A stretch of DNA of 35,624 bases, from contig JABEVB010000118.1 of the NCBI GenBank assembly GCA_013044165.1, positions 1 to 35,624 on the forward strand, given 5' to 3'. The notes under the pieces were generated by a model. That model saw nothing but the letters and a program-made list of their open reading frames with translations, did no database searches and had not been told where the DNA came from. Position numbers and translations under genes: made by a program. This document shows, one piece after another, positions 7,247 to 15,029 of the stretch (its first letter is position 1; each line of letters begins with the position of its first letter). Origin of the DNA: Phycisphaerales bacterium (GTDB lineage: Bacteria > Planctomycetota > Phycisphaerae > WQYP01).

Positions 7247-9709
7247 TTATGCGCTTCGCGGCTCAAAATGCCATAGGTGCCGCACCAGAAAATCTCGCGT
7301 TCTCCGCCATGTATAATGCCAGAATGGCCCACCACAGCCGTGATGCCCATTGGGCACCACCAGCAGGTCGAAATCTTTATTGGCACGAATGAGTGCGTCA
7401 ACCACTTGAAACGTGCAGGCGGGATCTACGTTATGATCCATGCCACCGACAATCAGCATCAGCTTACCCGCAAGTTTGTGCGCATTGACTGCATTGGATT
7501 GCTGCACATACCAGTGGCCGATGGGCCAGCACATCCAAAGTTCATTCCACCATATCTTATCTACGCGGTTGTCATGGCAGCCGGAGTTGGCAACGGCAAC
7601 CTTGTAGAACTCGCCAAATGCCAGCAAAGCTCGCATGGCGCTCTGGCCGCCTGCGGATGTGCCATGGATGCCGACTCGTTCGATGTCCATCCAGGGACGG
7701 CTTTGTGCGGCAGCCTTAATCCAGGGGATTCGGTCTGGAAAACCGGAATCGCCCAGATTTTTCCAGCAGACGTCATGAAACGCTTTTGAGCGGTTGCTGG
7801 TCCCCATGCCGTCGCATTTGACTACGATAAAGCCAATTTCGGCCAGTGTTTGCTGCCAGTAAAAATCCTGCCAGCCTTTGGGCACAAAAGCATCCTGGGG
7901 ACCGGCGTAAATGTCTTCCACCACCGGGTAGCGAATAGCAGGATCGAAATTGGAGGGCCTGAAGATCAGGCCATAAATGCTGGTGATTCCGTCACGTCCG
8001 GGCGCTTCAAAACGCTCCGGGCGCGGCAGGCCGGTTTTAAGCAGCATCGCGGCATCGGCACGTTCAAGCGGGCATACCAGCGAGCCATCGTGTGTGCGAC
8101 GCAACTCGGTTGCCGGAGGCAGGTCCACACGTGAAAAGTGATCGAAGTAATATTTGCCATCGGGCGAAAAGTGCAGGTGATGGGTGCCATCGCCGTGTGT
8201 CAGGTGAACAAGGTTCGTTCCGTTAAAATTCACGCGAATGTAATGAATATAATACGGGTCTTGCTCTGGAAAAATGCCGCCAACTTCCAGCAACACCGTC
8301 CGGGCGTGATTGTCCACCTGCACAACTTTACGCACCACCCATGAGCCGTTGGTAATTTGATTCTTAACACGGCCCGTTGTCATATCGTAAAGATACAGAT
8401 GGTTCCAGCCGTCGCGTTCGGACATCCAGATCAGTTCATGAGTGGCATCCAGGTAACAGGTGAATAACTTGCCGGCGTAATCGAAAAATGTTTTGCACTC
8501 TTCATTGACGATGGGGCTGACATGGCACGTATGGGCATCCACCGACACTACGCGCATAACCTGATGACCCCGCTGATTATACAAAAAAGTAAAGCGTGAG
8601 GAATCGGGCCACCAGCGAATGTCGTTTACACTCCAGGGGTTGGCAAAGAGTTTATCACTGACAGGAATCTCGGTTGCTTGCGAAACGTCAAACAGGCACG
8701 GCTTGCGTATCGGAATTGGATCGCCTGGTTTAAGATAACGGAACTCCACCGTACGTGGGTTAATGCTCCCGGGTGGCGCCCACTCTACTTCGGTCACCAC
8801 ACGGTTGGCCCCCTGCCGGACTTTAACAACCACCAGGCGAGTCGAGTCTGGCGACCAATAAAAAACTTCGTCATAATGGTTCTCAGCGAAGCCATCTGTG
8901 GATAAGACTCTGACTTTTCCGCCGGCGGTGGGACGAAGAAATACATTGTGCTCCTGAATGAATGCGAGCCATTTACCGTCGGGAGATTTGCGGTCCGCCG
9001 GGGACCAACGATGAAAGTGCTGCGGCAGCGGCTTATATGACTCGCGTGGAAGCGGCTTGGCCTTGGCCTCGGTAAGGTTGTAATTCCCAAGATTAAGCTG
9101 CCATGTCCTGCCCTCGCACTGAATGTGCAGGCGGCTGGCGTCTTTGTTAATGGCGATAATTGTCAACGACAGGCGATGAGGATCAAAGATTTTACCTGTG
9201 GTGTGGCGCAGTGCGGCGGCCATTCGCACAGGATCGAATGCGGGGCGACGCCAACCGGCGGCAGCATCCACTAATACATACTCGCACTCACCGTGGGGCA
9301 AAGTATTGACATACCAAAATCGGTCTTGACCCTCAAACCAGTGCGGATGCACATCTCTCCTGAAGACTTTATTGGCGGTGTAAGCCCACAGGTTCTCGCC
9401 GCGCGTATAATCGGCCTTGGTGGCGATACGTGAGGCCAAGGGAAGCGGAGCGTGCGGAAGCTCGCCCTGCGGTGGCACGATGCGGACTGAACTTTCTGCA
9501 TCACCACCAGCAACAGCCGCCAAGGCTGTGGCGGCGCCAGCCCCCAAGGCGACGACTTTTGCAGCACCAGCGGCAGCCAATCCGAGCAAATTCCGCCGCG
9601 TTATGCGCGGGCCTGATGCGGGGGTGGGCGATAGCGCTGTCGGTGCACATCCCGTAACTTCGGGCATGCTCTGCTCGGGTGCCTTATGCGCTTGCGGTTG
9701 TTGTTGCAT
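7247..9709 (-). CDS. Tat-exported S9 family peptidase (DPP IV type)
   Basis: An 820-residue serine peptidase of the prolyl oligopeptidase / dipeptidyl peptidase IV family. Residues about 35-65 form a twin-arginine signal (ITRRNLLGLAAAG followed by an Ala-rich stretch), so it should be exported folded. A beta-propeller (DPPIV_N) region follows, then the alpha/beta-hydrolase domain with nucleophile Ser about 685 in GTSAGG, Asp about 758 in GGMDHNVDP and His about 789-790 in NGHHGCGG. Classical DPP IV has GWSYGG at the nucleophile, so the elbow is atypical. The ATG at 9709 has GGGAGG 10 bases upstream; the ATG at 9730 has a ribosome binding site touching the start codon. It heads the leftward gene group. 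Confidence 0.85.
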   Translation of the reverse strand: MQQQPQAHKAPEQSMPEVTGCAPTALSPTPASGPRITRRNLLGLAAAGAAKVVALGAGAATALAAVAGGDAESSVRIVPPQGELPHAPLPLASRIATKADYTRGENLWAYTANKVFRRDVHPHWFEGQDRFWYVNTLPHGECEYVLVDAAAGWRRPAFDPVRMAAALRHTTGKIFDPHRLSLTIIAINKDASRLHIQCEGRTWQLNLGNYNLTEAKAKPLPRESYKPLPQHFHRWSPADRKSPDGKWLAFIQEHNVFLRPTAGGKVRVLSTDGFAENHYDEVFYWSPDSTRLVVVKVRQGANRVVTEVEWAPPGSINPRTVEFRYLKPGDPIPIRKPCLFDVSQATEIPVSDKLFANPWSVNDIRWWPDSSRFTFLYNQRGHQVMRVVSVDAHTCHVSPIVNEECKTFFDYAGKLFTCYLDATHELIWMSERDGWNHLYLYDMTTGRVKNQITNGSWVVRKVVQVDNHARTVLLEVGGIFPEQDPYYIHYIRVNFNGTNLVHLTHGDGTHHLHFSPDGKYYFDHFSRVDLPPATELRRTHDGSLVCPLERADAAMLLKTGLPRPERFEAPGRDGITSIYGLIFRPSNFDPAIRYPVVEDIYAGPQDAFVPKGWQDFYWQQTLAEIGFIVVKCDGMGTSNRSKAFHDVCWKNLGDSGFPDRIPWIKAAAQSRPWMDIERVGIHGTSAGGQSAMRALLAFGEFYKVAVANSGCHDNRVDKIWWNELWMCWPIGHWYVQQSNAVNAHKLAGKLMLIVGGMDHNVDPACTFQVVDALIRANKDFDLLVVPNGHHGCGGPFWHYTWRRTRDFLVRHLWHFEPRSA

Positions 9710-9774
9710 GAATGCGTAACCTCCCGTCATCCTTTGTGAAAGCCAAACGCTGCCCGGTGCAGATTTATTTCGGT

Positions 9775-9803
9775 ACTATACGTACTGGCTATGAAGGTGT
9801 CAT
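9775..9803 (-). promoter_or_regulatory. sigma70-like promoter for the S9 peptidase gene
   Basis: On the minus strand ATGACA (9803-9798), a 17-base spacer and TATAGT (9780-9775): 5/6 matches in each box. Expected transcription start is near 9768, giving a leader of about 60 bases before the preferred ATG at 9709. Confidence 0.5.
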
Positions 9804-9872
9804 GATGTAAGGCGATCTCTTTGACATTGAATATAATTGCAGATGTTTCTTTGTGTTTTGGAGCGTTTTGTT

Positions 9873-11504
9873 ATGCGGCGATACATTTTCTGGCCCATCT
9901 CGGTGATGCTGGCGGCAGCACTGATGCTGCCCATCCATAGCTATAGTGCCGCGCCGAAACCGATAACGCCGCAGCTTTGGCTCTACGATGCGACCAATCT
10001 TTTGCCGTCGGCTAATGTTGCCGCCACCAGGTCGTTATGGCACCGTGCCGCGATGTGTGGTTATAACCACATTCTTCTTTCAGACAGCAAACTGGCACAT
10101 CTGCATTGGCTCGGCCCGATGCGAGCCATTTATCAACGGCATGTCCGAGCTCTGCTGGCTTATGCCGCAACCGTGCACCTGAAGGTGGTGCCGTCGGTTT
10201 GCGAAATTGGTTATTCGAACGATTTGTTGTTTGGCGACCCAACTGCAGCGGAAGGGCTGCCGGTTCGTCATGTAGCCTTTGTGGTAAATGGGCAAATTGG
10301 GCGGGTAAAACCAGATTCCTCAGACGAATTGCCTGCCGTGCCTCAGTGGCACGACGCGGTGGTGCAGGTGTACAACCGTCACGCAACCATCTCTAACAAC
10401 CGCGGTAATGCCCGGATGGTGTTCGATAAATTACTGCAACGTTGGCATGTATATCATGTATCTTTTTTTGTACGCACTCACAATTACACCGGCCATCCCA
10501 AGCTTCGGGTATTTACCCGAGCGATGATGAATTTGCAGTATGAGCGTCTGGACATAAAAGCCACTCAAGCGTGGCGCCGTTACGATGTGGTGTTTGACAC
10601 GCTCAACCATCGCCACGTGAAACTATATTTTGGCGTATGGGGTTCGCATACCGGCCTATTGCAATTGAAAGATTGGCACATGCAATTGGCGGGGCTGGTG
10701 AACTCATTGAGTCGTCCGGGAGCGCCTACTACCGTGCTGGGCCTTGTTGCCGGTCGAGATTACGTCCCGGTGGTGGACCCAAACCTTGGCAACCACCCAT
10801 GGCCCGGCGAATACCAATCGTGGCACAAGCCGGTGGACCTTCATTTTCTCAAACCTCTTCCCAACGGCACGGTGGTATATGTATCCTGGTATTACCCGCC
10901 GATTGTTTATGACGGTCAGGTGGCAGCCTGCATTGGATCTCATGCGTTTTGGCGACTGGCCCGGCGGGAGGCGACCAGTGTGAGAAATCTGTTTCATGCA
11001 CATGCGTACATGCTGGCAATAGATGAGTGCCGGGTGCTTGATTGGGACCCGTCCTGTGTGGCCCGCCGCCAATCGCCGGGGCAGCTACTGGCATGGGCTA
11101 CGCGACGGTATTCCAAGCTGCTTGGAAATTCCGCCCTCTATACATGGAGCGACATGTTTGACCCGTACCATAATGCCCACGATCATTATTATCTTGTAAA
11201 TGGATCCTATGCAGACTCATGGTGTGGTTTAAGCCACCGCATTATTATCATGAATTGGAATTATGGTCAGCGCGATAAGTCTTTGGCATTTTTCGCCGAC
11301 CGTGGTTATCGGCAAATTATCGCGGCATATTACGACCAGCCGCTCTCGGCCACCGCCGCCTGGATAAAATCCGCCAATCAATTCGGCGGTGTGATGGGGT
11401 TCATGTACACCACTTGGCAGGGCAATTACCGGGAGATTAAGCCGTTTGCACAGATGGTGCAGCAGAAGGCTCATTTACAATCACCACGCGGCGCAAAACC
11501 GTAG
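9873..11504 (+). CDS. secreted protein of unknown function, possibly TIM-barrel glycosidase-like
   Basis: A 543-residue protein with a clean signal peptide (MRRYIFW, then a hydrophobic core to about residue 28, ending HSYSAA). I do not recognise a family. The rest is rich in aromatic residues and short beta-alpha style segments, with acidic clusters typical of barrel hydrolase active sites (AIDECRVLDWDP; TWSDMFDPYHNAHDHYY) and a C-terminal GVMGFMYTTWQGNY that resembles the last strand of some glycosidase barrels. A beta-sandwich-like stretch occupies about residues 150-260. GGAG lies 10 bases before the ATG at 9873; ATG 9843 and TTG 9837 are in frame but would bury the signal peptide. It is divergent from the S9 peptidase gene. 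Hydrolase function is inference only. Confidence 0.6.
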   Translation: MRRYIFWPISVMLAAALMLPIHSYSAAPKPITPQLWLYDATNLLPSANVAATRSLWHRAAMCGYNHILLSDSKLAHLHWLGPMRAIYQRHVRALLAYAATVHLKVVPSVCEIGYSNDLLFGDPTAAEGLPVRHVAFVVNGQIGRVKPDSSDELPAVPQWHDAVVQVYNRHATISNNRGNARMVFDKLLQRWHVYHVSFFVRTHNYTGHPKLRVFTRAMMNLQYERLDIKATQAWRRYDVVFDTLNHRHVKLYFGVWGSHTGLLQLKDWHMQLAGLVNSLSRPGAPTTVLGLVAGRDYVPVVDPNLGNHPWPGEYQSWHKPVDLHFLKPLPNGTVVYVSWYYPPIVYDGQVAACIGSHAFWRLARREATSVRNLFHAHAYMLAIDECRVLDWDPSCVARRQSPGQLLAWATRRYSKLLGNSALYTWSDMFDPYHNAHDHYYLVNGSYADSWCGLSHRIIIMNWNYGQRDKSLAFFADRGYRQIIAAYYDQPLSATAAWIKSANQFGGVMGFMYTTWQGNYREIKPFAQMVQQKAHLQSPRGAKP

Positions 11505-11520
11505 GTCAATGCGATCCTGT

Positions 11521-11535
11521 TCGAGCTACTCGAAT
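11521..11535. terminator. short hairpin between convergent genes
   Basis: TTCGAGCTACTCGAA has 6-base perfect arms and a 3-base loop, midway between two convergent stop codons. There is only a weak T-rich stretch after it, so a bidirectional terminator is possible but not secure. Confidence 0.3.
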
Positions 11536-11574
11536 CAATTTAATTCAATATCTTGCCGGAGCGTTTGCAGGCTC

Positions 11575-13200
11575 TTATGGTAAGCGGTCGCGATGGGCTT
11601 TGTTGATATTGCTGCCGGAGGGTCGCGTTGTGGATTGCCTGAAATGCCCCATGCGACGGTGGCCTCCCCTGGCGGATAAAAAATCGGTACTCACCAAAGC
11701 AAACAGCAGGATCATGGCTGCGGCGGCGGCACAGAGCAAGGTGGTGGTGCGTTTGAGAGTGCGGCCTCGCCCGTCGGCGTGTACGGGCGCATGCACCAGA
11801 CAAAATGCTTCAGTATGAATTTGCGTTGGGCGTATGCCAGCCGCGAGAAGACCGTTTACCATGGCCTGCGTAAATGGACCTGGGCCACAAATCCAAAATG
11901 ACGGGTTGCCACGCGCAAAATCGCAATGCCGACGGATGGTAGCGATGTCAATATGGCCTCGCTCGCCGTTCCAGGCGGCATCAGCTTTACTTAACACATG
12001 CACCACGCGAATGGCACCCGCAGATGATTGCTCAATTTGCGTTAGCTCATCACGGAAGACGATGTCATCCTGTGTGCGATTGCCATAAATAAGCAGTGCC
12101 GAGGCATCTCCGGGGCCGTCGGCCATGTATCGCAACATGCTGCGAAAAGGCGTGATGCCGATGCCTGCGGCAATAAACACCCTTTGTTCGCGGCCGTTGG
12201 TGGCATGCAGCGCGTGGCTGAAGCGGCCAAAAGGGCCGTGTACCAGCACGCGCCCGCCGGGCCGTAACCGGCCAACGGTCGCGGTAAAGTCGCCGAGTTC
12301 CTTTATAGCAAGGGTTAGACCGCCAGCCTCCGTTGGACTCGATGCAATTGTCCAAGCGTGCTCCTCTGAAACTTTTTCCGCACCTGCATGCGGCAGCGAG
12401 AAAAAGGCAAACTGTCCGGGCAAGTAACGCAGTTGCTGGTCGGGATGCAGGGCCTTGAGTTGCAATTGCCAGACTGCCTTGCCCAGCGACCGCACTTCGG
12501 CAAGTTCGTAGACGAGGCGCTGTGGCAGGGCCGGTCGCACGGCGCGCGTCCAAAAAAGCGATATCAGCGCCGCTGCGACGACGGTAAGCACCAGAATTCG
12601 CAGTGGCAACGGAGCAAAAGCCTCGCTGGAGTAAAGTCCATGCGCGAAGGCACTAACAAGTACAATTAAAGCCACCAGCCGATGACTGAAGCGCCACCGC
12701 TCAAACTCAACGTGCAGGCGCATGCGGTAAAGACTTGCCCCCACCTGAGTGACAACTGCCAGTAGCGCGATGCGGCCCAACTGCAGATGCCACGGTATCC
12801 ACAATTTGGTGATCAGTTGGCTTTGGCGCGTGGCCATGAGTGCAACATGTAGAAGGATCGCGAATAGCCCGGCTACGGCCATTCGCCTATGAAAGAGCAA
12901 TACGGCATCGAGGCCAAAAGGGCGGCTGATCCATTGATAGCGTGCAGCGAGAATAAAACTCGTCGCAAAAATCATAAGGCCGAAGAGGCCCAGCCCCAGC
13001 GCAATCTGGCGAGTAAACCGGCCTGCTGGCACTGTGGGATTGAGCATGGCCAGCGCTAAGGGCCCGATGAGAGCCACCGCATACAATCCCAGGATGAGCG
13101 ATCCGGGAAGGTACCGCAAGGGGGCCGTGGTTTGCAAGCCCGGTACACCTAGTGTGGCATTGGCGGCTGTAGGTAGCGGGTTCTTGCGCATATCAGTCAT
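11575..13200 (-). CDS. ferric-reductase-like flavocytochrome (membrane oxidoreductase)
   Basis: A 541-residue protein. About residues 30-220 form a ferric-reductase-like membrane domain with candidate haem histidines in LLFHRRMAVAGLF, LLHVALM, FSHRLVA and AHGLY. A ferredoxin-reductase type FAD domain follows (YLPGQFAFFSLP; HAWTIASSP), then an NAD(P)-binding domain (FIAAGIGITPFRSML; WICGPGPFTQAM). It would move electrons from NAD(P)H through FAD to haem and across the membrane; the acceptor is unknown. Odd feature: after the usual reductase end (HTEAF) there is an extra tail with one more membrane helix (about 485-510) in place of the 2Fe-2S domain seen in some relatives. It is divergent from nuoA. 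The start ATG at 13200 has only a distant AAGGA; ATG 13191 is an alternative. Confidence 0.8.
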   Translation of the reverse strand: MTDMRKNPLPTAANATLGVPGLQTTAPLRYLPGSLILGLYAVALIGPLALAMLNPTVPAGRFTRQIALGLGLFGLMIFATSFILAARYQWISRPFGLDAVLLFHRRMAVAGLFAILLHVALMATRQSQLITKLWIPWHLQLGRIALLAVVTQVGASLYRMRLHVEFERWRFSHRLVALIVLVSAFAHGLYSSEAFAPLPLRILVLTVVAAALISLFWTRAVRPALPQRLVYELAEVRSLGKAVWQLQLKALHPDQQLRYLPGQFAFFSLPHAGAEKVSEEHAWTIASSPTEAGGLTLAIKELGDFTATVGRLRPGGRVLVHGPFGRFSHALHATNGREQRVFIAAGIGITPFRSMLRYMADGPGDASALLIYGNRTQDDIVFRDELTQIEQSSAGAIRVVHVLSKADAAWNGERGHIDIATIRRHCDFARGNPSFWICGPGPFTQAMVNGLLAAGIRPTQIHTEAFCLVHAPVHADGRGRTLKRTTTLLCAAAAAMILLFALVSTDFLSARGGHRRMGHFRQSTTRPSGSNINKAHRDRLP

Positions 13201-13234
13201 GGTGCAGTAGAGTCCTTCAGATGGCCCGCGGTGG

Positions 13235-13263
13235 ATTATCTAACGCGTAAACTGTAGTGTTAT
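13235..13263 (-). promoter_or_regulatory. candidate promoter for the ferric-reductase-like gene
   Basis: On the minus strand ATAACA (13263-13258), a 17-base spacer and GATAAT (13240-13235), 4/6 and 5/6 matches. An overlapping alternative pair, TTGCCT and TACAGT, lies slightly upstream. Confidence 0.3.
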
Positions 13264-13364
13264 GCGGCCAAACAGGCAATCGTCGCTCTGGAATGCAATA
13301 TTGCCACACCGGATGCACGGTTTTGCAGGGATGGTTTAAACAGTGCCCGGGCTACGGCGAGCTT

Positions 13365-13394
13365 TTGACCCCGGCGATAGCTTATGAGTATACT
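13365..13394 (+). promoter_or_regulatory. sigma70-like promoter for nuoA
   Basis: TTGACC (13365-13370), an 18-base spacer and TATACT (13389-13394), 5/6 matches in each box. Expected start of transcription is near 13401, which makes the upstream part of the long nuoA ORF non-coding. Confidence 0.5.
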
Positions 13395-13404
13395 ACGAAA
13401 AGTG

Positions 13405-13424
13405 ATTGTGAATTGTGTCACAAT
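13405..13424. promoter_or_regulatory. CRP-type palindromic operator in the nuoA leader
   Basis: ATTGTGAATTGTGTCACAAT contains TGTGA-N6-TCACA, a perfect match to the CRP consensus half-sites, with arms extended to 7 bases. It sits just downstream of the predicted nuoA transcription start, a position typical of repression, unless a further promoter lies downstream. The binding protein would be a CRP/FNR superfamily member, not encoded in this window. Confidence 0.5.
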
Positions 13425-13460
13425 CCGACCGAGGTATGTTTGCGGCAAGGATTGTTCATT

Positions 13461-13883
13461 ATGATGTTTGCCATTCCCCCGGCTCTCGCCCAAGGTTCGA
13501 CCTATGCGATGCAGTGGGGGCTGATTCTAATACTATTTCTTATCGCGCTGGGCTTTGCGATTGGCAATGTTGTTGTATCGCAACTACTGGGGCCTTCGCG
13601 TAAGGGCCGCACTAAAGATACCTCGTATGAGTCAGGTGTAGAGCCGCTCGGCAGCACGCGTGACCGCTTTAACGTGCGTTTTTATCTGGTGGCCATGATC
13701 TTTTTGGTGTTCGACGTCGAAGTACTGTTTCTGCTGCCTTGGATAACCATTTTTAACAAAAGTAAGAACGCCGCGCTGCACCTGACGCATAGCCCGCTGT
13801 TTGGAAGCGTGCTCCTCTTTTCAGCAATATTGCTGATTGCCTATGTGTATGCATGGGGCAAGGGTGTCTTTAAGTGGGATTGA
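13461..13883 (+). CDS. nuoA: NADH-quinone oxidoreductase subunit A
   Basis: A 140-residue membrane subunit of respiratory complex I. It has the three expected transmembrane helices and the family signature between helices 1 and 2: YESGVEPLGSTRDRFNVRFYL, followed by LVFDVEVLFLLPW with the conserved acidic pair. NuoA lies in the membrane arm next to the quinone site. The ORF track begins at 13257, but that extension runs through a good promoter and a CRP-type site and has no membrane character. The ATG at 13461 gives the normal family length, with AAGG about 11 bases upstream; ATG 13464 is equally possible. nuoB follows 77 bases later. Confidence 0.92.
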   Translation: MMFAIPPALAQGSTYAMQWGLILILFLIALGFAIGNVVVSQLLGPSRKGRTKDTSYESGVEPLGSTRDRFNVRFYLVAMIFLVFDVEVLFLLPWITIFNKSKNAALHLTHSPLFGSVLLFSAILLIAYVYAWGKGVFKWD

Positions 13884-13960
13884 AGGCTATTTGTCCGAGC
13901 CAATCAACTGATGGTATTTAATTAGCCTGGCGTGGCTGATGAACTCTGGAGTCTAATGCG

Positions 13961-14539
13961 ATGGCGATGGAACCTACAGCACTACCTGATAATGTATTAA
14001 CGCTAAATTTAAAAAAGGCCGTCAACTGGTGTCGGCGATCGAGCGTTTGGCCGTTGCCGTTTGCAACGGCATGTTGTGGCATTGAGCTGATGGCCACCGC
14101 GAGCAGCCGCTACGACCTTGCCCGCTTTGGCGCAGAGGTCATGCGATTTTCTCCGCGCCAGGCGGACCTGCTGATTGTTGCCGGTCGCATCGGTATTAAG
14201 ATGGTGCCGGTATTGCATCGCATATACATGCAGATGGCCGAGCCAAAATGGGTTATCAGCATGGGAGCTTGTGCGTCAACCGGCGGAGTTTTTGACAATT
14301 ACGCCACCGTGCAGGGAATTGATCAATTTATGCCGGTGGACGTATACGTGCCCGGCTGCCCGCCGCGGCCCGAAACGCTGATGGAGGGCATTATGACCAT
14401 TCAACGTATCATTGACGAATATGGCTTGCCGCCGGCCAAGCGGCACCCGCTCAAACTCTCGGTGCAACCAACCTTTAAACCATCGCCGCAGCCTCAGGTA
14501 GTGTTAGGACCGACGCTGGCGGCCGCAGTCGGCCAATAG
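13961..14539 (+). CDS. nuoB: NADH-quinone oxidoreductase subunit B
   Basis: A 192-residue peripheral-arm subunit of complex I that carries iron-sulfur cluster N2, the last electron carrier before quinone. The four cluster ligands are visible: the CC pair at residues 38-39 (ATACCGIE), Cys104 (MGACAST) and Cys133 (VPGCPPRP). The conserved [13 protein letters not shown] and [13 protein letters not shown] segments are intact. The C-terminal 30 residues are a Pro-rich tail of no known role. GGAG lies 10 bases before the ATG at 13961. The next gene downstream is a glycosidase, not nuoC, so nuoAB are separated from the other complex I genes here. Confidence 0.95.
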   Translation: MAMEPTALPDNVLTLNLKKAVNWCRRSSVWPLPFATACCGIELMATASSRYDLARFGAEVMRFSPRQADLLIVAGRIGIKMVPVLHRIYMQMAEPKWVISMGACASTGGVFDNYATVQGIDQFMPVDVYVPGCPPRPETLMEGIMTIQRIIDEYGLPPAKRHPLKLSVQPTFKPSPQPQVVLGPTLAAAVGQ

Positions 14540-14817
14540 GATCGGACTCTCTCCAGCAATCAATATATTATTTTAAGCGACTTGTATGCTCTTTTATTGC
14601 GCATGCAACCTTCATTGGGCCAACTCCGCCAAAGAGAAATGCTTGTCAATGCGTTACCGCTCTGGCACTGCATTTGACCCCATCTGCCCTTGAGGAGGAG
14701 CCTGCTATCACTTTGTTGTTCGTAGGGGATAGCTGTGGCTCGCGTGCGGCGGAATACAGCATTCCTCTGGGCCGACGGGCGGCATGTCGGATAAGGTAAG
14801 TTGGCGTTCGGACGTGA

Positions 14818-14835
14818 TATTCCATTAATGGAATA
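14818..14835. promoter_or_regulatory. 18-bp perfect palindrome upstream of GH3
   Basis: TATTCCATTAATGGAATA is perfectly self-complementary with no central gap. It lies about 65 bases before the candidate -35 box of the GH3 gene. The symmetry and position suit a dimeric regulator site; the regulator is unknown. Confidence 0.4.
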
Positions 14836-14899
14836 ATATTGCACTTTAATATGCCAAGATCATTATTGCCTATAATAGCTTAATTAAATGAGTAAAACG

Positions 14900-14927
14900 T
14901 TGATTTGGCTGGCTATTAAAATAGAAT
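14900..14927 (+). promoter_or_regulatory. candidate promoter for the GH3 gene
   Basis: TTGATT (14900-14905), a 16-base spacer and TAGAAT (14922-14927), 4/6 and 5/6 matches, within a very AT-rich stretch. The leader would be about 95 bases. Confidence 0.35.
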
Positions 14928-15029
14928 AAACATTTAATAAATATGGTTGAAAATAATGTTTCATTAGAATAAACTACGAGATCGTTTTGTCTTGACTCAT
15001 TTTACATTCCACAAAATTGGAGGATTACG

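Larger units (their letters stand above)
14540..15029. other. 490-base AT-rich intergenic region before the GH3 gene
   Basis: No convincing gene. The left half has a GGAGGAGCC stretch and short inverted repeats; the right half (from about 14820) is strikingly AT-rich. It holds an 18-bp palindrome, a candidate promoter and the 10-base direct repeat TAGAATAAAC at 14922-14931 and 14965-14974. The GH3 ribosome binding site GGAGG is at its right end. Confidence 0.6.

Noticed and set aside
9821-9837. TTGACA followed by TATAAT before the secreted unknown gene
   Set aside because: The two boxes are only 5 bases apart, so they cannot work as a pair; no good partner was found for either.
12065-12553. 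162-residue ORF in another frame of the ferric-reductase-like gene
   Set aside because: Shadow of a clear coding frame, with Arg/Ala/Cys-rich random composition.
13257-13460. 68-residue N-terminal extension of nuoA in the ORF track
   Set aside because: It contains a promoter and a CRP-type palindrome, has no NuoA similarity, and the family length is met from 13461.
14560-14844. 94-residue minus-strand ORF in the gap before GH3
   Set aside because: No ribosome binding site and low-complexity, Arg/Ser-rich translation. It resembles no family I know; a remnant of a mobile element was considered but has no support.
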